This document shows positions 42,125 through 55,331 of a stretch of 64,000 bases of DNA, piece after piece. Source of the DNA: Rhyacophila brunnea (lineage: Eukaryota > Arthropoda > Insecta > Trichoptera > Rhyacophilidae); assembly GCA_022495005.1 (NCBI GenBank), contig JAGYXB010000825.1, positions 1,798,001 through 1,862,000 of the forward strand. Direction: 5' to 3'. Position 1 is the first letter of the stretch. The number at the start of each line of letters is the position of its first letter. The notes below the pieces were generated by a model. The model searched no databases, was not told the origin of the DNA, and was given only the letters and a program-made list of their open reading frames with translations. The position numbers and the translations under genes were made by a program.

Positions 42125-42385
42125 ATTTTTTTAAAGACGCTGAGCACATAACAAATTATTTAATCAAGACGTTCACAACATTACAGTTAGAATAAAAAGT
42201 ACAGGTAAATCAAATTAGAAGAGAAAAACACAAACCAAAAATAATTTTATAGCAAAAGAAATAAAATTATAAATAACAACAATAATTCAATTAAATACAA
42301 ATAAAACAATTAAAAACAAAATACACATCGTGTCGCTAAAAATATCAACATCTCTAGGGAGTTTAGTTTCTGAACTAGATTTTTA
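42125..42385 (-). mobile_element. 3' UTR fragment of LINE family L, copy 4 (divergent)
   Basis: TTAATCAAGACGTTCACAAC (42162-42181) and the TTTTTTTTAAAGACGCTGAG / ACATAACAAATTAT context resemble the 3' UTR of copies 2 and 3. The coding end is not recognisable. Confidence 0.45.
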
Positions 42386-42392
42386 ATATATT

Positions 42393-42560
42393 GGTGGTGG
42401 CGGCTCTCGTGGTGCAGTGCGTAAAGCGATGGCCTTCCATCTGGGAGCTCTGTGTTCGATTTCAGGTGAGGATACCATATGTTTATGCAATTTTCTCAAA
42501 GCTTGGTTGTTTGCGATTTTTCAAAATTACTAACACCTTGTACGACATGGGTATAAATAA
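42393..42560 (+). repeat. SINE-like element with tRNA-like head
   Basis: GGCTCTCGTGGTGCAGTGCG, then TTCCATCTGGGAGCTCTGTG and B-box-like TGTTCGATTTC, followed by a body unlike families A and B. No acceptor stem pairing. Confidence 0.5.
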
Positions 42561-43164
42561 TTTAATATATACATATATATATATTGGTGGTTCTATATTA
42601 TATCATAATAAATAGTTTTGACTTCGCAAAAACAGATGATAAGGCCACTACAAAAATAATAATTATTGATTTCACAGCGAAACCACTGGACATAATCACC
42701 TTTTTTTCAATACCATCTTCTTGCATAATAAAATCAAACTGCATGACCAAAATAAAGAGTGTGGTTATAATATCACACTGATTTTGCGTTCCTTATGTAT
42801 TGTGCCCTATGTGCAAATATAATGTCCTAGGTACATTTTTTTGTGGCGAGTGGATCAATAATGGTCGCTTATCTTCGCCATTTTGCCAAAATGAAACTGA
42901 AATATTTTTCTCACGTAGTGTTTTATTTGGGGTAGGTTACTACGGAAATGCATTGGGGGAGGATCGCCGCACTAGCGCCCTTCAAATATTACTGACAGAA
43001 TGAATCAACGGGCGATCATGAGAATATCACATTACAACCGACATTTTTGAATGCTGTTTTAATTGTAGGTACTATTTTCATAAGTAAAGTAAACATGGAA
43101 AGGAAATTATCAATCGCAATAACTGTCTTCGAAAATGATGGAATATAAGACTGTTATTATATTA

Positions 43165-43345
43165 TCATCATCATCAACTGGGGTTGATCCACTGGTAGAA
43201 GGCCTCCTCTAGTACATCCCATATTTACCGATCATCAGTTCTTTACTGTCACGTCAATCCACTGAGCTTTATCATCTTGTCAATCCAGCGGATTGTCGTT
43301 TAAAGCCCCTTAGACCGCTGCATGATGTCCAGCGATTGTTCACTC
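43165..43345 (-). pseudogene. RTE-type reverse transcriptase, extreme C-terminus
   Basis: The minus-strand frame reads TIRWIDKMIKLSGLT, then RTDDR.IWDVLEEAFYQWIN and PS followed by three stops. RW.D.I, DR..W..LEEA..QW is the C-terminal end of RTE-like LINE proteins, and the plus-strand look ATCATCATCATCAACT is familiar from such element ends in insects. Several internal stops. Confidence 0.6.
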
Positions 43346-43745
43346 GCCGAGTGTCATTTCTATTTCATCTTGGTTTTGTGATTTTTATCAGAATCGCTTA
43401 TTTACCTACTAAGGAAAAATAACCTTATTTTGTTTTTTTTTCATTTCCAATTCGACTTTTCTATGGGTGTAGTGGTTCGATTTGGTAGTAATTAAATATA
43501 ACACGCAATTTAGCGTGCACATCTCATGTTTTTCATTTCATTTATCATGATAAGCAGAGTAAATTTTTATTAAAGTCAACAATATAGTAATTATTATTGA
43601 AAAAGAAACGTCACAATTTTATTTATTATGTTATTAGATGGTTTTAAGATGTGACTGTATCGGTGTATTATAATAATTTCGTGAACTGATCACATTACCA
43701 ATGAAGAAGTATTACGACGATCCAAAAAGTCAATTTAACGTATAG

Positions 43746-43790
43746 TTAGATTAGGCTAGGCTAGGTTAGGTTAGGTTAGATTACGTTAGG
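43746..43790 (+). repeat. Interstitial (TTAGG)n block, left
   Basis: TTAGATTAGGCTAGGCTAGG followed by TTAGGTTAGGTTAG and TTACGTTAGG: about nine degenerate TTAGG units, the insect telomere repeat. It abuts the truncated 5' end of an R1-clade element. Confidence 0.8.
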
Positions 43791-44157
43791 TTGCCCAGCA
43801 TGGCAAGAGTTAAGAGCTATCTTGAAATGCAAGACAGGTGAACAGGAGCTCTCGCCGACGAACATGGTCTCCTTTATGCTGGGGAGTAGCGATGCATGGT
43901 CAGCATGGTCCAAGTTTGAATCGTGCGTGCTGAGCGAAAAAGAAGAGGATGAAAGATCCTGGCGAGGATTAAACGTGGCCTGAAATAGGACAATGACATA
44001 ACTGCCACCCTGAAGTAATGCTTACCAGCGGATTCCGGGGTGGCAGCTGAGAAGAGGAGGGGGGTTTTAGTGGGTAAAAATCCCACACTATCACCAGCCA
44101 GTCGCCGCTGACTGTTGGTGGTGTCTTACGAAGATTTCCCCCCGCCGGAAAAAAAAA
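43791..44157 (+). mobile_element. Truncated R1-clade, telomere-repeat-associated non-LTR retrotransposon (TRAS/SART-like)
   Basis: A 367-base, G+C-richer insertion lying precisely between two TTAGG blocks. It consists of an ORF2 end, a stop, a 3' UTR of about 165 bases with GGTTTTAGTGGGTAAAAATC and CCACACTATCACC, and a run of nine A (44149-44157) joined to GATTAGG. The sense strand is the TTAGG strand. Insertion in TTAGG repeats is the hallmark of the TRAS and SART families of the R1 clade. Which of the two I cannot say. Confidence 0.7.
43792..43983 (+). pseudogene. ORF2 C-terminal peptide of a telomere-associated R1-clade element
   Basis: Open for 63 codons with no stop: CPAWQELRAILKCKTGEQEL, SPTNMVSFMLGSSDAWSAW, FESCVLSEKEEDER to TGA at 43981-43983. 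The W..LR..L......LSP.N.V..ML.S...W......F...VL..KE..ER pattern is the C-terminal signature of R1-clade ORF2 proteins. All upstream domains are missing by 5' truncation. The frame is undamaged, so the insertion is not old. Confidence 0.65.
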
Positions 44158-44182
44158 GATTAGGTTAGGTTAGGTTAAGGTA
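44158..44182 (+). repeat. Interstitial (TTAGG)n block, right
   Basis: GATTAGGTTAGGTTAGGTTA directly after the A tail. Together with the left block it brackets the retrotransposon. Confidence 0.8.
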
Positions 44183-44575
44183 ATAATAAATAATATAAAC
44201 ATAATTTACTCTCAGTCACATTGCTGAAAAAGGTGATTGAATATTCAAGGTGGTGTTGATCTGTTAGAGCTGCACTAATAAATTATGGAGATTTGATACA
44301 ATTTGTTTTCCAACAATCGTATTAATATAACATGATAATAAATGATATTTACCTGATGATATTTTGTGAAAGCCTTGTATCATTGGAATAGGTAGAGTCG
44401 TAGTTAGGATTGCAAGGCTTAGGTTTTAGGGGTGCGTGGACCAGTGCGGATCGATAGAGTATAATTCGGATGAATCTCTCCCCTACCCCATACTCACTAC
44501 ACCATGATAAAAAAAAACATTTTCTTTACAATAATAATAAAATATAAGTAAATCTCTCAAAATAGAATATAGTAC

Positions 44576-44650
44576 ACGTATTGGTAGAGCGTATGCTTCT
44601 GAAACAGTGCGTCGTGGGCTCAATCCAGTCTTTGGACACAGGAATATTTT
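44576..44650 (+). repeat. tRNA-like SINE head
   Basis: TATTGGTAGAGCGTATGCTT (A-box region) and B-box-like GGGCTCAATCC (44617-44627). The rest of the element is unclear. Confidence 0.45.
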
Positions 44651-47600
44651 TGAGCTTTTTGTCTAGTCCAAAAATTTGTACATGCCACTGTTCATCGTGA
44701 GATATTGTATAGGATAATTATATATTAAAACTCACCAGAATCCAAGAGAAAGACAGAAAAAAATAAATAGAAATACAATCATATCGTATTATAATATTAT
44801 ATTATATAACATTGTTGTAGATACATGTTGTTAGTATCAACTCGTATCCATAAATTAATAGGTATTCATATTGAATCTAATAAAACCGTAATATTCTGTC
44901 TGCAATGCTCCACGAACAATGCATTTTTTTATCTCAATGCTATCCGGCGAACTGTGATACGATAGAATGTAATACGGACCTTTAAATTTACACGTAGCCG
45001 TTTTTTGTACATTCATTACAGTACATACATTTAGTAAAGAAGCAACCAAGATTTCTAAAAACACTGTCATAGAAAAAAGACAAATTTTTACCTAAGATAA
45101 TCTTCCATGTCATTAATTATTGCTATATTTTAATAAAATTCATTTTTCACTAATGTAGCAGGATCAAAAACGAGATAAAGCTTGAAAAATGTGTGGTAAT
45201 ATTAATTAAAACTATTTTATCAAGACGTATTAAATGACAACTTTAAACTAATCCACTGAAAGCAGTAATATATATATATAGTAACTATTAAGACAACCAT
45301 TATAACATAAAATCACTCTACGAATGTAACCTAAAACATTGATAATACTCTTTTATTTGACAATTGTCGTTTTTTTAATCAATTCGTCTTATTTGCCAAT
45401 TTACAGGTCGTATAAAAGATAAACTGTCACGATGATAATGATTTAGTTGAAAAATTATGTAATAATTGTGTAAATACATAATAATTGTATTTACATATTC
45501 ATTCAAACATTCAGAGAATTTTATATAATATATAACTGTAATAGCATTAGCATGTAAAATGGCTGCCATTGCGTATGTAATAAAATCGGAATGGTAACTG
45601 AGCGATCGAGGGCGTAATGCTCAATTCATACTTACCACAAACTTACAGTAAAATTGGTAAATAGCCGAAATCCATCTATTAACTATAGATTATAGAGATA
45701 AGGAATCCTTAACCATAGACTACTTTTGTTATGAACTCGCCCCCTTCTGTATTACCCATTACCACTGACAGCTGCTGTCAAAATAAATGTACGTGTCTAT
45801 AAACAGCCCATACACTCAAATTCATTTAAAAATTGATCTCAATATGGGTATTGAACAATTATTAAATATCCGTGACATTTAATACGACATATTTCCTTTA
45901 CTTTCGTTGATTCTGTACATGTCTTAATTTAGTAAAACCGATTATCGAATTGAAATGTCAGTGTCAATGAATTATGAATTAACTTTTCTTATTCGGATTT
46001 AGATATTTATGTAATATTAAACCAATAGATAGGTAGTTAAAATATATAAGTACTTAGTTACCTACACACCAAAACGGTAATATTAGTTTTAATCACTCTA
46101 TATAATTATTCATATCATGGCATATTTGTAATAATTGTAAATGACAAAATCTGACATTTCAACGGCAAGTGTTACCGTATCGGGAAAAACATGGGTCAAA
46201 AAATAACTTATATTATTCACTAATTGCGGAGACATTTAATCATTTTAATTAAATATTAATTGTGTATTTATAGTTATTGAATTTATTTTGTATATTTTTC
46301 ATATTTTTGTCATTGTTTAACAATTACAAAATAATTTACCTAAATTATGAAAAAGAGAATTTTTATATATGCTATTATTTTCAATAGAAAAACAGAACGA
46401 AGCTATTGCAGATCTGGTGGACCATAGACAACTCGATCATAACTATGAAAGGCTTTCTGGATAGTGTTTTGTTGTAATTTTGATGTAATTATGACAGACG
46501 ATTGAGCATCGCGCTCTTAATATTTGTGTAGTTTACCATCTTAACGTCATAATAGAAATATTATTTATAGTCCAAATTCTTTAAATGTACAGATAGCGGT
46601 TGTAATGAAGTGCATATTAAACAATGAAAAAATCATCGAAAGAAATGTTTTCGAATCTTACTAAATCTATTGAGCAGAAATTAAAATGATTTCAAAGAAA
46701 TATAATTAAAGCACAGTAAAATTAATCTACCAAATACGCAGGAAACGGTTTGAATATTGAACAATTAAATGCGATTCATAATTATTATTATGTAATACAA
46801 TATGTATATTATGTTAATTTATGTAATAATAACAAAACACTATTTGGCATTGTCAGTTGATCGTTGTACCAACCTACTTTTTGTTATTGCAATGACCAGT
46901 ATAATTTTGTGTTTTTATCAATAATGAGTGTACATCGGTTCAAATAGATATTAATTGTGTACAAAATGACTGGAGTGTATTGGTATAGTTTTAAAAATTA
47001 ATTTTATTAATATAACCCAAATATAACTCGGAGTGCATTATTAGAATATTAAAAATACCATTTACAATGTTGGATGTACCATCTAACGTACACTTAATTA
47101 ACAACTATATAGGTGTATCCTTTTTAAATATCCTGTATATATTTGTATATAACACCCTCAATTCTGAGCCCCCCGATCGTTCGCACAAACTTTCATAGGA
47201 TATCTCCCTTCCACAATCTGCTAATGTTGCAGAATCCGAAATGCAACGTTGCACGTGTGATCGTTAGGCTTAGATACTAAAATCAATAGCAAAATACCCT
47301 GTATATGAATGCACAGTGATCAATCATTGAGTTTTCCTTTTCTGACATATGAAAATCTTGCCTTTGGAATGTGTTTCTAATAATATATTCGAAATACCTT
47401 ATATACGTAGGTACGTAGTTTTCAATTGAAAAAAACCTATTTGGCATCACTTCAAATGAGACTTAGTAGGTAAGTACATATTATTTTCACAGGAGAAAAT
47501 TATGTATCTGCAATTGATATTAACCCTTAATTGCACGGTATTGCCTTTTAGCAGCAAATGTATCATTCTTTATATTTTTTGTGTGAAAGAAATTTTATTT

Positions 47601-48380
47601 GAAAACTTGCAGTTTCCTGCAGTGAAAAAATAGTAAGAGTTGTTATTTACTGGTACCATTGCTAATTTATAATAAAAATAAACATTACATGTGATCGATT
47701 AGCTAAGTAATATGTACCTTCATCAAAGAGATGCCAACGTGCATTTAAAGACCTTAGGATTATTTCAAAAGCTTTTACATGACACTGAGGTCACGATGCC
47801 ATCAATAGATCATGCTTTTTTCAATGATCCATTATTATTGACATGAAAAATTGCGTAAAAATGTAACTTCTTGTAAACATAAATAAGTAACCAAAGCACG
47901 GTGTCAGTAGCAGCCATTTTTACTTTTTTATTTACAATAATATGCAATGCTGCATAGCTTAAGTTCGTTTAATCACTATCATAAAATACACGTCAGAACT
48001 CAAAATCGATCACATTATACTGTAACAACTATGTAAAATTGATGTTTTGGCCACCATCTTGGTATTTTATCGGCTTCCGATTGAAAAATATTAAGTTTGA
48101 CTAGAAAATTGATTGTTTTCTGCGTCATTTTGGAATTTAGGGGCAAATTGGCTTGGGTAAATTTTTGATGCAGCTCAATATCTCAAAAATACCCTTAGAA
48201 CACTAATGTTACTAAAGTTTATGCTTTTAGTTACTAGAGTGGATTCTCACTTCTTCCAATAATATTATCTCCATCTGTTCATATTCAAAGAAGCTGCTTT
48301 CCAGTTCGATACTCCAAGTATATGGTAGTCAATGCTAGCCCCATCTGGCCAACAAATCAATACTCTAGTTACTAGAGTAT
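44651..48380. other. About 3.7 kb without a recognisable gene
   Basis: A+T-rich and mostly unique-looking. TATCCTGTATATATTTG near 47126 and ACCCTGTATATG near 47295 look like ends of unidentified transposons around a mixed-composition stretch (47150-47280). Confidence 0.4.
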
Positions 48381-48524
48381 AACTATAATTAAAGTAGGAA
48401 GTAAAATTATGTTAACGCGCGTGTTTGAACATGTACCTAACCGAATTTTTTTTTATTTTTTTTTAACGGTACATATTCAAGCACGCGCGTCAATATCATT
48501 TTACTCCCTACTTTAATTATAGTT
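48381..48524. repeat. Perfect-looking short palindrome (MITE-like)
   Basis: AACTATAATTAAAGTAGGAA at the left pairs with CCTACTTTAATTATAGTT at the right. The arms also share ACGCGCGTG / CACGCGCGT and ATGTACC / GGTACAT. The arms are about 62 bases with a T-rich loop of about 20. CGCG in this A+T-rich context argues for a young element. No clear target duplication. Confidence 0.65.
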
Positions 48525-51239
48525 TGTCAATTTATGGCTACGGCCGTATGTTGTAGCTTTACCACGGGGGAATGACAAAAGAAATGGCGTATTTCAAAAA
48601 AACACTACCTTAATCTTAGGTCAATAATTATTATAAAGCAATCATTATTCATAAGGTATTTATCACACTTGAATGGCCAAAGACATAGCTTATAATAAGT
48701 ATCTTTATAATCATCTTCAAATGTGTTAATCTTGCCGATTTTTTGAATAATAAAATGCCTAATTCTTGTCAAATTTGGGATCACAGAGATTATCAATATA
48801 ATTTTTATCGTGAATATTTTACTAAAATTATCTCGTAATAAATTATACTAATGGTTTTATAAATGCGTTTAAAAATTAATAAATGTAAAAATTCTTAACA
48901 CCACTGCACAGTTATGTACCGAAATATGACTATATTCTAAAACATTAGAGCGAGAGGTTTAAAAGAATACTATTTTATGTAACACAAATACTTTATGCAG
49001 TCATCAAATGTTTAAAATAAATATGAGAGATAATAAGGCTTCAAAATTATATAAATAGATTATCTACAACGTTTAGAGTGTCCAGGATCATGGTTTGAAA
49101 ATACGATAAAAACTCAATTTTGACCTACGACGAGCATGTGGGCCGTTAAAGGATGACATCAAAACGTGAAACAATTATTGTTCTTTATAAAACTAACACA
49201 ATATGTGTATTTATAGTCATACATATCGATGGCCCAGTATTTAACGGTAACAAGTCAAAAATTCGACATTTCGCGATATTGATATTAATATATTCGTAAA
49301 AATGAGCTCTTGTCAGTTTTGTACAGAAACAATTCGAAAAAAATATTTAGATACCTTGAGAGCCAAAAAACCTCAATCAAATTTTACAAACTTTCAAACA
49401 AAACCAGTTTTGTACAGATCCATTTCGAATTGTTTCCATTTAAAACTGGCGATTGACCATATGTTTCAATTTCGAACAGATACATTCTGACATGTTTTCT
49501 TTAAAACTTGTCAAATCTTGTGTATTAAGTAAAATGTTCAAATATTAAAACACGATTATCTCAAAACTACGTTTTTTGAGTTCTTTACTGAGCTATCGAT
49601 ATAGTATGCAACCTAAAAAGATCCGGACCCCTCCAGGAAAGACAATAATATAAAATATGTAGGCGAATTTAGTAGTACTTCTTCTCCTTCTTCGTCTGTC
49701 GAACAGCCTTTTCAAACGGTTGACTTCTCTCGGTATTCTACAGCACGCAACACTCGTGTCAGTAGAATGCCTGTGGCGCTCGTCTATTGGTATAATCATC
49801 AAGGGCATCCAATATTTTCAATAATATTCTAACGTGGTATATCTAAAAGACAAGATATAAACGGATACAAAAGATCTCAATAATTGTAACTATTAGGCCA
49901 CGTGCATTGAATAACCACTTGTGAATGTGACAGATCGAAATAACTCGTAGATGAGCAACTGTGGTTATATAATATGTAGGCCAAGTGTTTCACTAAAAGT
50001 GTGGAGTATGTAGGTAGGTATGGAGTGTTTACCCGAAAAAAACGTACCGGGTAAACTCTTTTAGTCTTTATGGAGATAACGGACTTTGTAAGTAGTACCC
50101 TCAATTATATTATCCAGAAGACGCTTTTCGGTAATAATCACATATCTTACTGTCACCCTAAAACCATGGTAGGGCACATTCGAGACAATCTGGTAAAATA
50201 GAGTATCTCCGATGCCAGTGCTTGCTCGCGGCGCTGCACAAATGCAAAGCATTAATACACTCTAAAATCCAAGTCAACGAGATCCAACTCGCTGAGAAAA
50301 ATGATGTTGTCTTTGTCAATTTATGGAGCTCTTGTAACCATCTCCTAACGCAAAGGAGTAGAATTATCGAAACTTTTAAATATTTGGTAAATAATTGTTT
50401 TTATAATATAAATTTTCCATTCTTGTAATAGTTGTAGCTTAGCAAAAATTTTCATACAATATTTCACCATGCCGATTAGGCATGAAAATTAAATTCAATG
50501 GCGCCTTTTCCAACATATTCACTCATTTTGTAATGAACTCATTTGCGGCGCTTGTATACATTCAGTACAATATATCTACAAAATATATATGTAATATTTA
50601 TATATATATACTTAAACAATATTATGAGGAGTGTAGGGAAATTTCGCTGAAATATCAACTGTATTATTATCGAAAAAGCTTTGAACGTGGTGTTTATTTC
50701 CAAAGCTCAGTATGGTCTTATATCCACCACAATATCATCCTTTAAGAATATAAAATGATATTTCCACAAAATTTTCATAATGTTTCAATGTAATTTTACT
50801 GATTTCAGTTATTATTAATGAAGAAGCTGTGAAGTATCTGTAATATTATATTATGAATTATTAAACAAACGTTTCTGAAACATATCCATCGTGGTAATTT
50901 AAATAAAGATACTTTTACACAATACGTTAAAATAGACATATCAATAACAAGAGTGGGATAAAGTGAAAAAATACATTTTTATATAATTATGCCAATCGAT
51001 TGCTGAAAGCTATAACTATATAACGAATCACTGAGATTTTTTTTGCAGTACGCTATTTAAACGAAAAATTTCACTGTTGCATGTATTAAAATTGTCATGT
51101 AACTTCAAAGCAACAGTGGGATAACTGAGATAACATATTATTATTATGTACTATTATTGTATATTATAAACCGCATAAAAACTAAATAAACATTTAATAA
51201 ACTTTTTTATTTGTATGACACAAACATTAAATAAGCTAT
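48525..51239. other. No assigned gene; an unrecognised coding-like stretch at 50050-50430
   Basis: On the minus strand, 50252-50061 has a 63-codon frame (GIGDTLFYQIVSNVPYHGF, RVTVRYVIITEKRLLDNI). Another minus frame, open from 50428 to about 50169, overlaps it. Composition is more protein-like than its surroundings, but I recognise no family and see no intact gene structure. A minus frame at 49593-49808 is rich in arginine because of a CTTCTT run. Confidence 0.35.
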
Positions 51240-51470
51240 TTTTTTATTCAACGAATAAGACACAAGATTTGAGAATGTAACATTCTATATATTGAATATA
51301 CATAATTAGAAAATATCTTATGCATATACACACTAGAAAAAATCATTTTGTAGACAAAATAGCGCGAATCCAGCAGATTCAGGTTCAAGTCCTGTCGGGT
51401 GTCATTTATTTTTCTACAAAATGATTTTTTTCTAGTGTGAAGATGTTTTCAAGTTATGTATATACCATTA
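51240..51470. repeat. Inverted SINE family A pair around a tRNA-like head
   Basis: A minus tail (51245-51312) is followed by CACTAGAAAAAATCATTTTG (51332) and its inverted partner ending at 51437. Between them lies a head with B-box GGTTCAAGTCC (51381-51391), then a plus tail start GATGTTTTCAAGTTATGTAT. The head is thus framed by two nested inverted repeats. Confidence 0.65.
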
Positions 51471-54400
51471 AAGTTCAATTATCTCGAAACCAATATTTTT
51501 TACTCATCTCACTGTTACTTTTAAGTATCAATATCTGCAATACTATAAAATGCTTCGCAAAGAGTCATTGAGAAAGCAATAAGGAAAATATACTCACATA
51601 ATGAATTGGATTTTCAAGCTTAGCAGTGCATAATCTAGATTTTAAAGTTTCTACAGTCTAAACAAATGATTCTCAACATCATTTTATTTGACGGAACCCT
51701 TGGAATAATTTTCAAAGTCTGACGAAACCTTTCCCAGCCCACACATTTTAAGGTTTAGATAAGAAGATTACTAAATATACGTGTAAAGCATTATTCAGTG
51801 ACATACTACTGGTCCAAATAACTAATTCAATTATCATTTAACAATGTTAAAATCAGTGACGCCTGTAGGAGTAGGCAGGTAATTAGTTGCTTGGAGACAG
51901 AAAATTAAGACAAAAGTTTCGAATAGTATATACCTTTGATGGTAGATTCTATTAACGTGATTTTTTTCAGCTACGGCGCTATATATATATATATATATAT
52001 TAAGAGTGTAAGAAGAGTTCACCTCTATCGTTGTAATTCACCTACTTATACTATATAAATATTTTAATATAAATTCATGAAAGCTAAATACAAAATTTCT
52101 AGGTATACTGCTGTAAGTATTATAGCGCCTGTACATGTGCATGGAATCACTATCGGCAATAGTGCTTATTTTAAACTATCGTGAGAATAACTGTTTACAT
52201 GTAAAATTGCTGACTGTCTCTCCAATCTCATTCTTCGAGAGTAAGCGAGACGTAATGTTGTCATTTTATACTACTATTTGACATGACGTATTGAAAATCG
52301 GTTAACTTCAAAATGAGTAGTTTGTTTTTTTACCGGCAGATTCGCCATTATCGTTCTACTACGCAGGCGTAGATCTTACTTTCGCATAAAAAGTCTGCAC
52401 AATTCAGAAGATTTCAAACTTGTATATTCATGCTCGCAATCTTGCCAACTGCAAGATAATACATGTTTCCCCATACATTTTCTTACTGTGAACAGTAAAT
52501 CCATGCACGTATAAACGGGCTATTATGATTTGTAAAACAGCAATCCGTTTACGCAAAAATGCGACTAATCCATGTTTCTATAGTTTATTCAATATAAAAA
52601 TAATAAATCATTTTATTGCATGACATTATTTGAATAATTATAAATACATTATTATTTTTTGTATCTTGAAGGATCTCAAGTCAACCAGTTACTTCTGTCA
52701 CTGACTTGATGAATGTATGAGTAATTAAAATTATATTCTTCCTTGTTAAGTTTTAAAAATCTGAGTTCTGGTGTTAATTTTAGAGGAGAGAATATTCACA
52801 GAGGCCGCTGCAGTTTGTAGCAGAGGCTGTCAAATGCACACCAACTCTGTAAGCCTGTCCAATTCACGCAACCCCGCGAAAGCTTTTCTGAGCTTTCATA
52901 TATAAACGTCTCGGAAAAATATGGGTAGCACTAAAACCACCAAAAGTAAATATACTTAGGTACCTAAAGGTCGGGAATGGATTTTACTGGAGTACTAAAT
53001 TGTATCCTTAGTCTAGTTGAGAGAAATATTACGTGAAATTATATTACACAGAATTATGTTAGTACTGTTATTCACCCTTCCAGTTACTTGAAAATGGGGG
53101 AGGACCAACAAGCGGTACCTCTTTGCCAGGAAGACACGAGAGTTCATGAGAGAGACATTGGGAAGATATGGATTATTATGAAATAAAAAAATAAAAAGTG
53201 GCTGCGCATCACACGTTTATTTAAACATAATAATTACATTACAAATTACAAACCGCAACAATATAGGTACATGACGAAATATTATTTAATAATTTCCGTA
53301 GCTCGATAATACGTCTTGACAGGGGTACACAATGCGTCTGAAGGAATACTAAAAACAAAGCATGTATCTACACACTGTTAGCACAACCCTACACACTATA
53401 ATAGACAGAGAGGGGTGTATGTCCTGATATGCGATGGTATTATTGTCCGAAAACAAAAAATCGGCAATAACAGGAAGTCCCTGTAGTCGCATATAGAAGA
53501 CTTCTCAGTGACGTACGTGTCATGGCGGCAACACGCGCACGGCAGGCGTGTTTAAATAATGTATCGGCTCTCTTGTTAGGTTCGAATTTTCTTCTTCGCA
53601 ATAAAGTGTAAGTTTACTAATAATAATTCTAACATCACTCTTGGTCGTTTTAGACATATTTTTATTATAAAATCTTCAATATATAGATCCGTACATCACG
53701 AGAGCGTAAAATTAAATGATAAATTTGGGAATGTTCCTCATTAGAAAACGGAAGTGCGATTGGCTGTACTGGAAGGGATTGTTAGTTCATAGTATTAACA
53801 CGTGGACAATAAATTCTTGTTCGACAATATATATCTTATCTTATAATATATCTTTCGTATATAACTTAAACAATTTAACAAATAAATAACTATATACTTT
53901 TTAGATTTACTCAAAACTGGATAAAATACAAACTCTTTAGAGACAACTGGTATGGTTATTTGGTGACAGTCCATTGATTGCTATCCTAAAATAAAATAAT
54001 CTAACTTTATAGTGATTAAGAGACAAATGACGCAAAATGTTTATTATACTAAAAATACATTAATAAATTGATGTAGTAAAAGTTTTGGAGAAGTATACAA
54101 AATACATGGTACTACGTATAGTTTTATAGTAATCTGGATCAGTTTTGTCTCTTTAGGGTTAGAAAGACATAATATGCATGAACTATATTTACAAATGGCT
54201 TTTTAAAAATCATAAAATACCTATTGATAAATAATTGGTATTCGCAATATTGTAAAACTAATAAAACCTTAACCCAACTTTTACAACACTTTATGAAAAT
54301 GCTTTAAATTTTACAATATCATTGCCTTTTAGTAGTTTAGAAACAAATATATAAAACAAAAGTTTCCGTATTTACTATGACATTTAATATACCAGATATA

Positions 54401-55084
54401 AGCATATTAACAGTGTATCCGTACCTAAAAATATTATTTTCGGAAAACTCTTGTACCTAACCTTTATGGAAAATCTTTTAATACATTTATACATGAGCCA
54501 ACCTTTTTGATGGGACATTACCGCAAATGATGGAATAAATGTTAGAATATTTACTTTAATTTTTAGATATGAATTTTCTGCGATTTATTTTATTTTATGC
54601 AAGATTGTCCGGCTTCATTGAAATTGTGGTGCTGGTCTATATTCATTTATGGTGGTAAAAATATGAACTTCCTTTAAATGAAGATTACTTACGTACTTTG
54701 AAGGGAATTGACTGTTAGCCATTCGTTCAACCATTGGATAAAATTATTGGATAAAAACGAACATTATATTGTTTAAAAAAAACATATTATGTATATGATG
54801 CATCAGTGAGCTTTGAAATATCGTTTCATTAAACAAGTGACAAGCATTTTAACTCAGAGCTTCCAATGTAATCAGTGAGCTGCAAGCGATTGGAAAGTGT
54901 GCTTTTTCTAAATTTTTTTACTACTTGTCTGTTGTAAATCAAAATCGCCCACACTCTTTAATATAATATGTATTAATAATATGTTTTATGCTTGGTTGCG
55001 GGATAATGCAAATTTGTTTTTTAAAGTTTAATGTCTGTAATAAGTAAATAAGCATTTTTATGTAGTAAATTATTTTTATACTTG
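51471..55084. other. About 3.6 kb without a recognisable gene
   Basis: A (TA)n run lies at 51979-52000. A G+C-richer piece at about 53500-53600 (CATGGCGGCAACACGCGCAC, GGCAGGCGTG, then TTTAAATAATG) might be a promoter-like or transposon-derived segment. No supported gene. Confidence 0.4.
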
Positions 55085-55331
55085 ATCCCACGATGGCCAA
55101 GCGCTTACCGCATTGGCTTATAATGTCTAAGGTCCTATTTTTGAGACCCGATTCTGGCAAAAGTCACATATTGGTTTTCAATGTGTGTTTGGACTGAGAG
55201 TATGTACCTAATAGGTTGAGCGCGTGGCTAACATATGTTTATCCTAAAGACAAAAATCTGTTAATACAACCTCCACTCTGTGGATTTCCATATAAGTAAT
55301 CTTTTTAGTATCTGACATGGTCGGAAAAAAA
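55085..55331 (+). repeat. SINE family B copy with tRNA-like head
   Basis: Head GATGGCCAAGCGCTTACCGC, of the TGGCCGAGCGG kind found in class II (Leu/Ser) tRNAs. Then the body GGACTGAGAGTATGTACCTA, ATAGGTTGAGCGCGTGGCTA and CAACCTCCACTCTGTGGA, ending CTGACATGGTCGGAAAAAAA. Confidence 0.7.
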
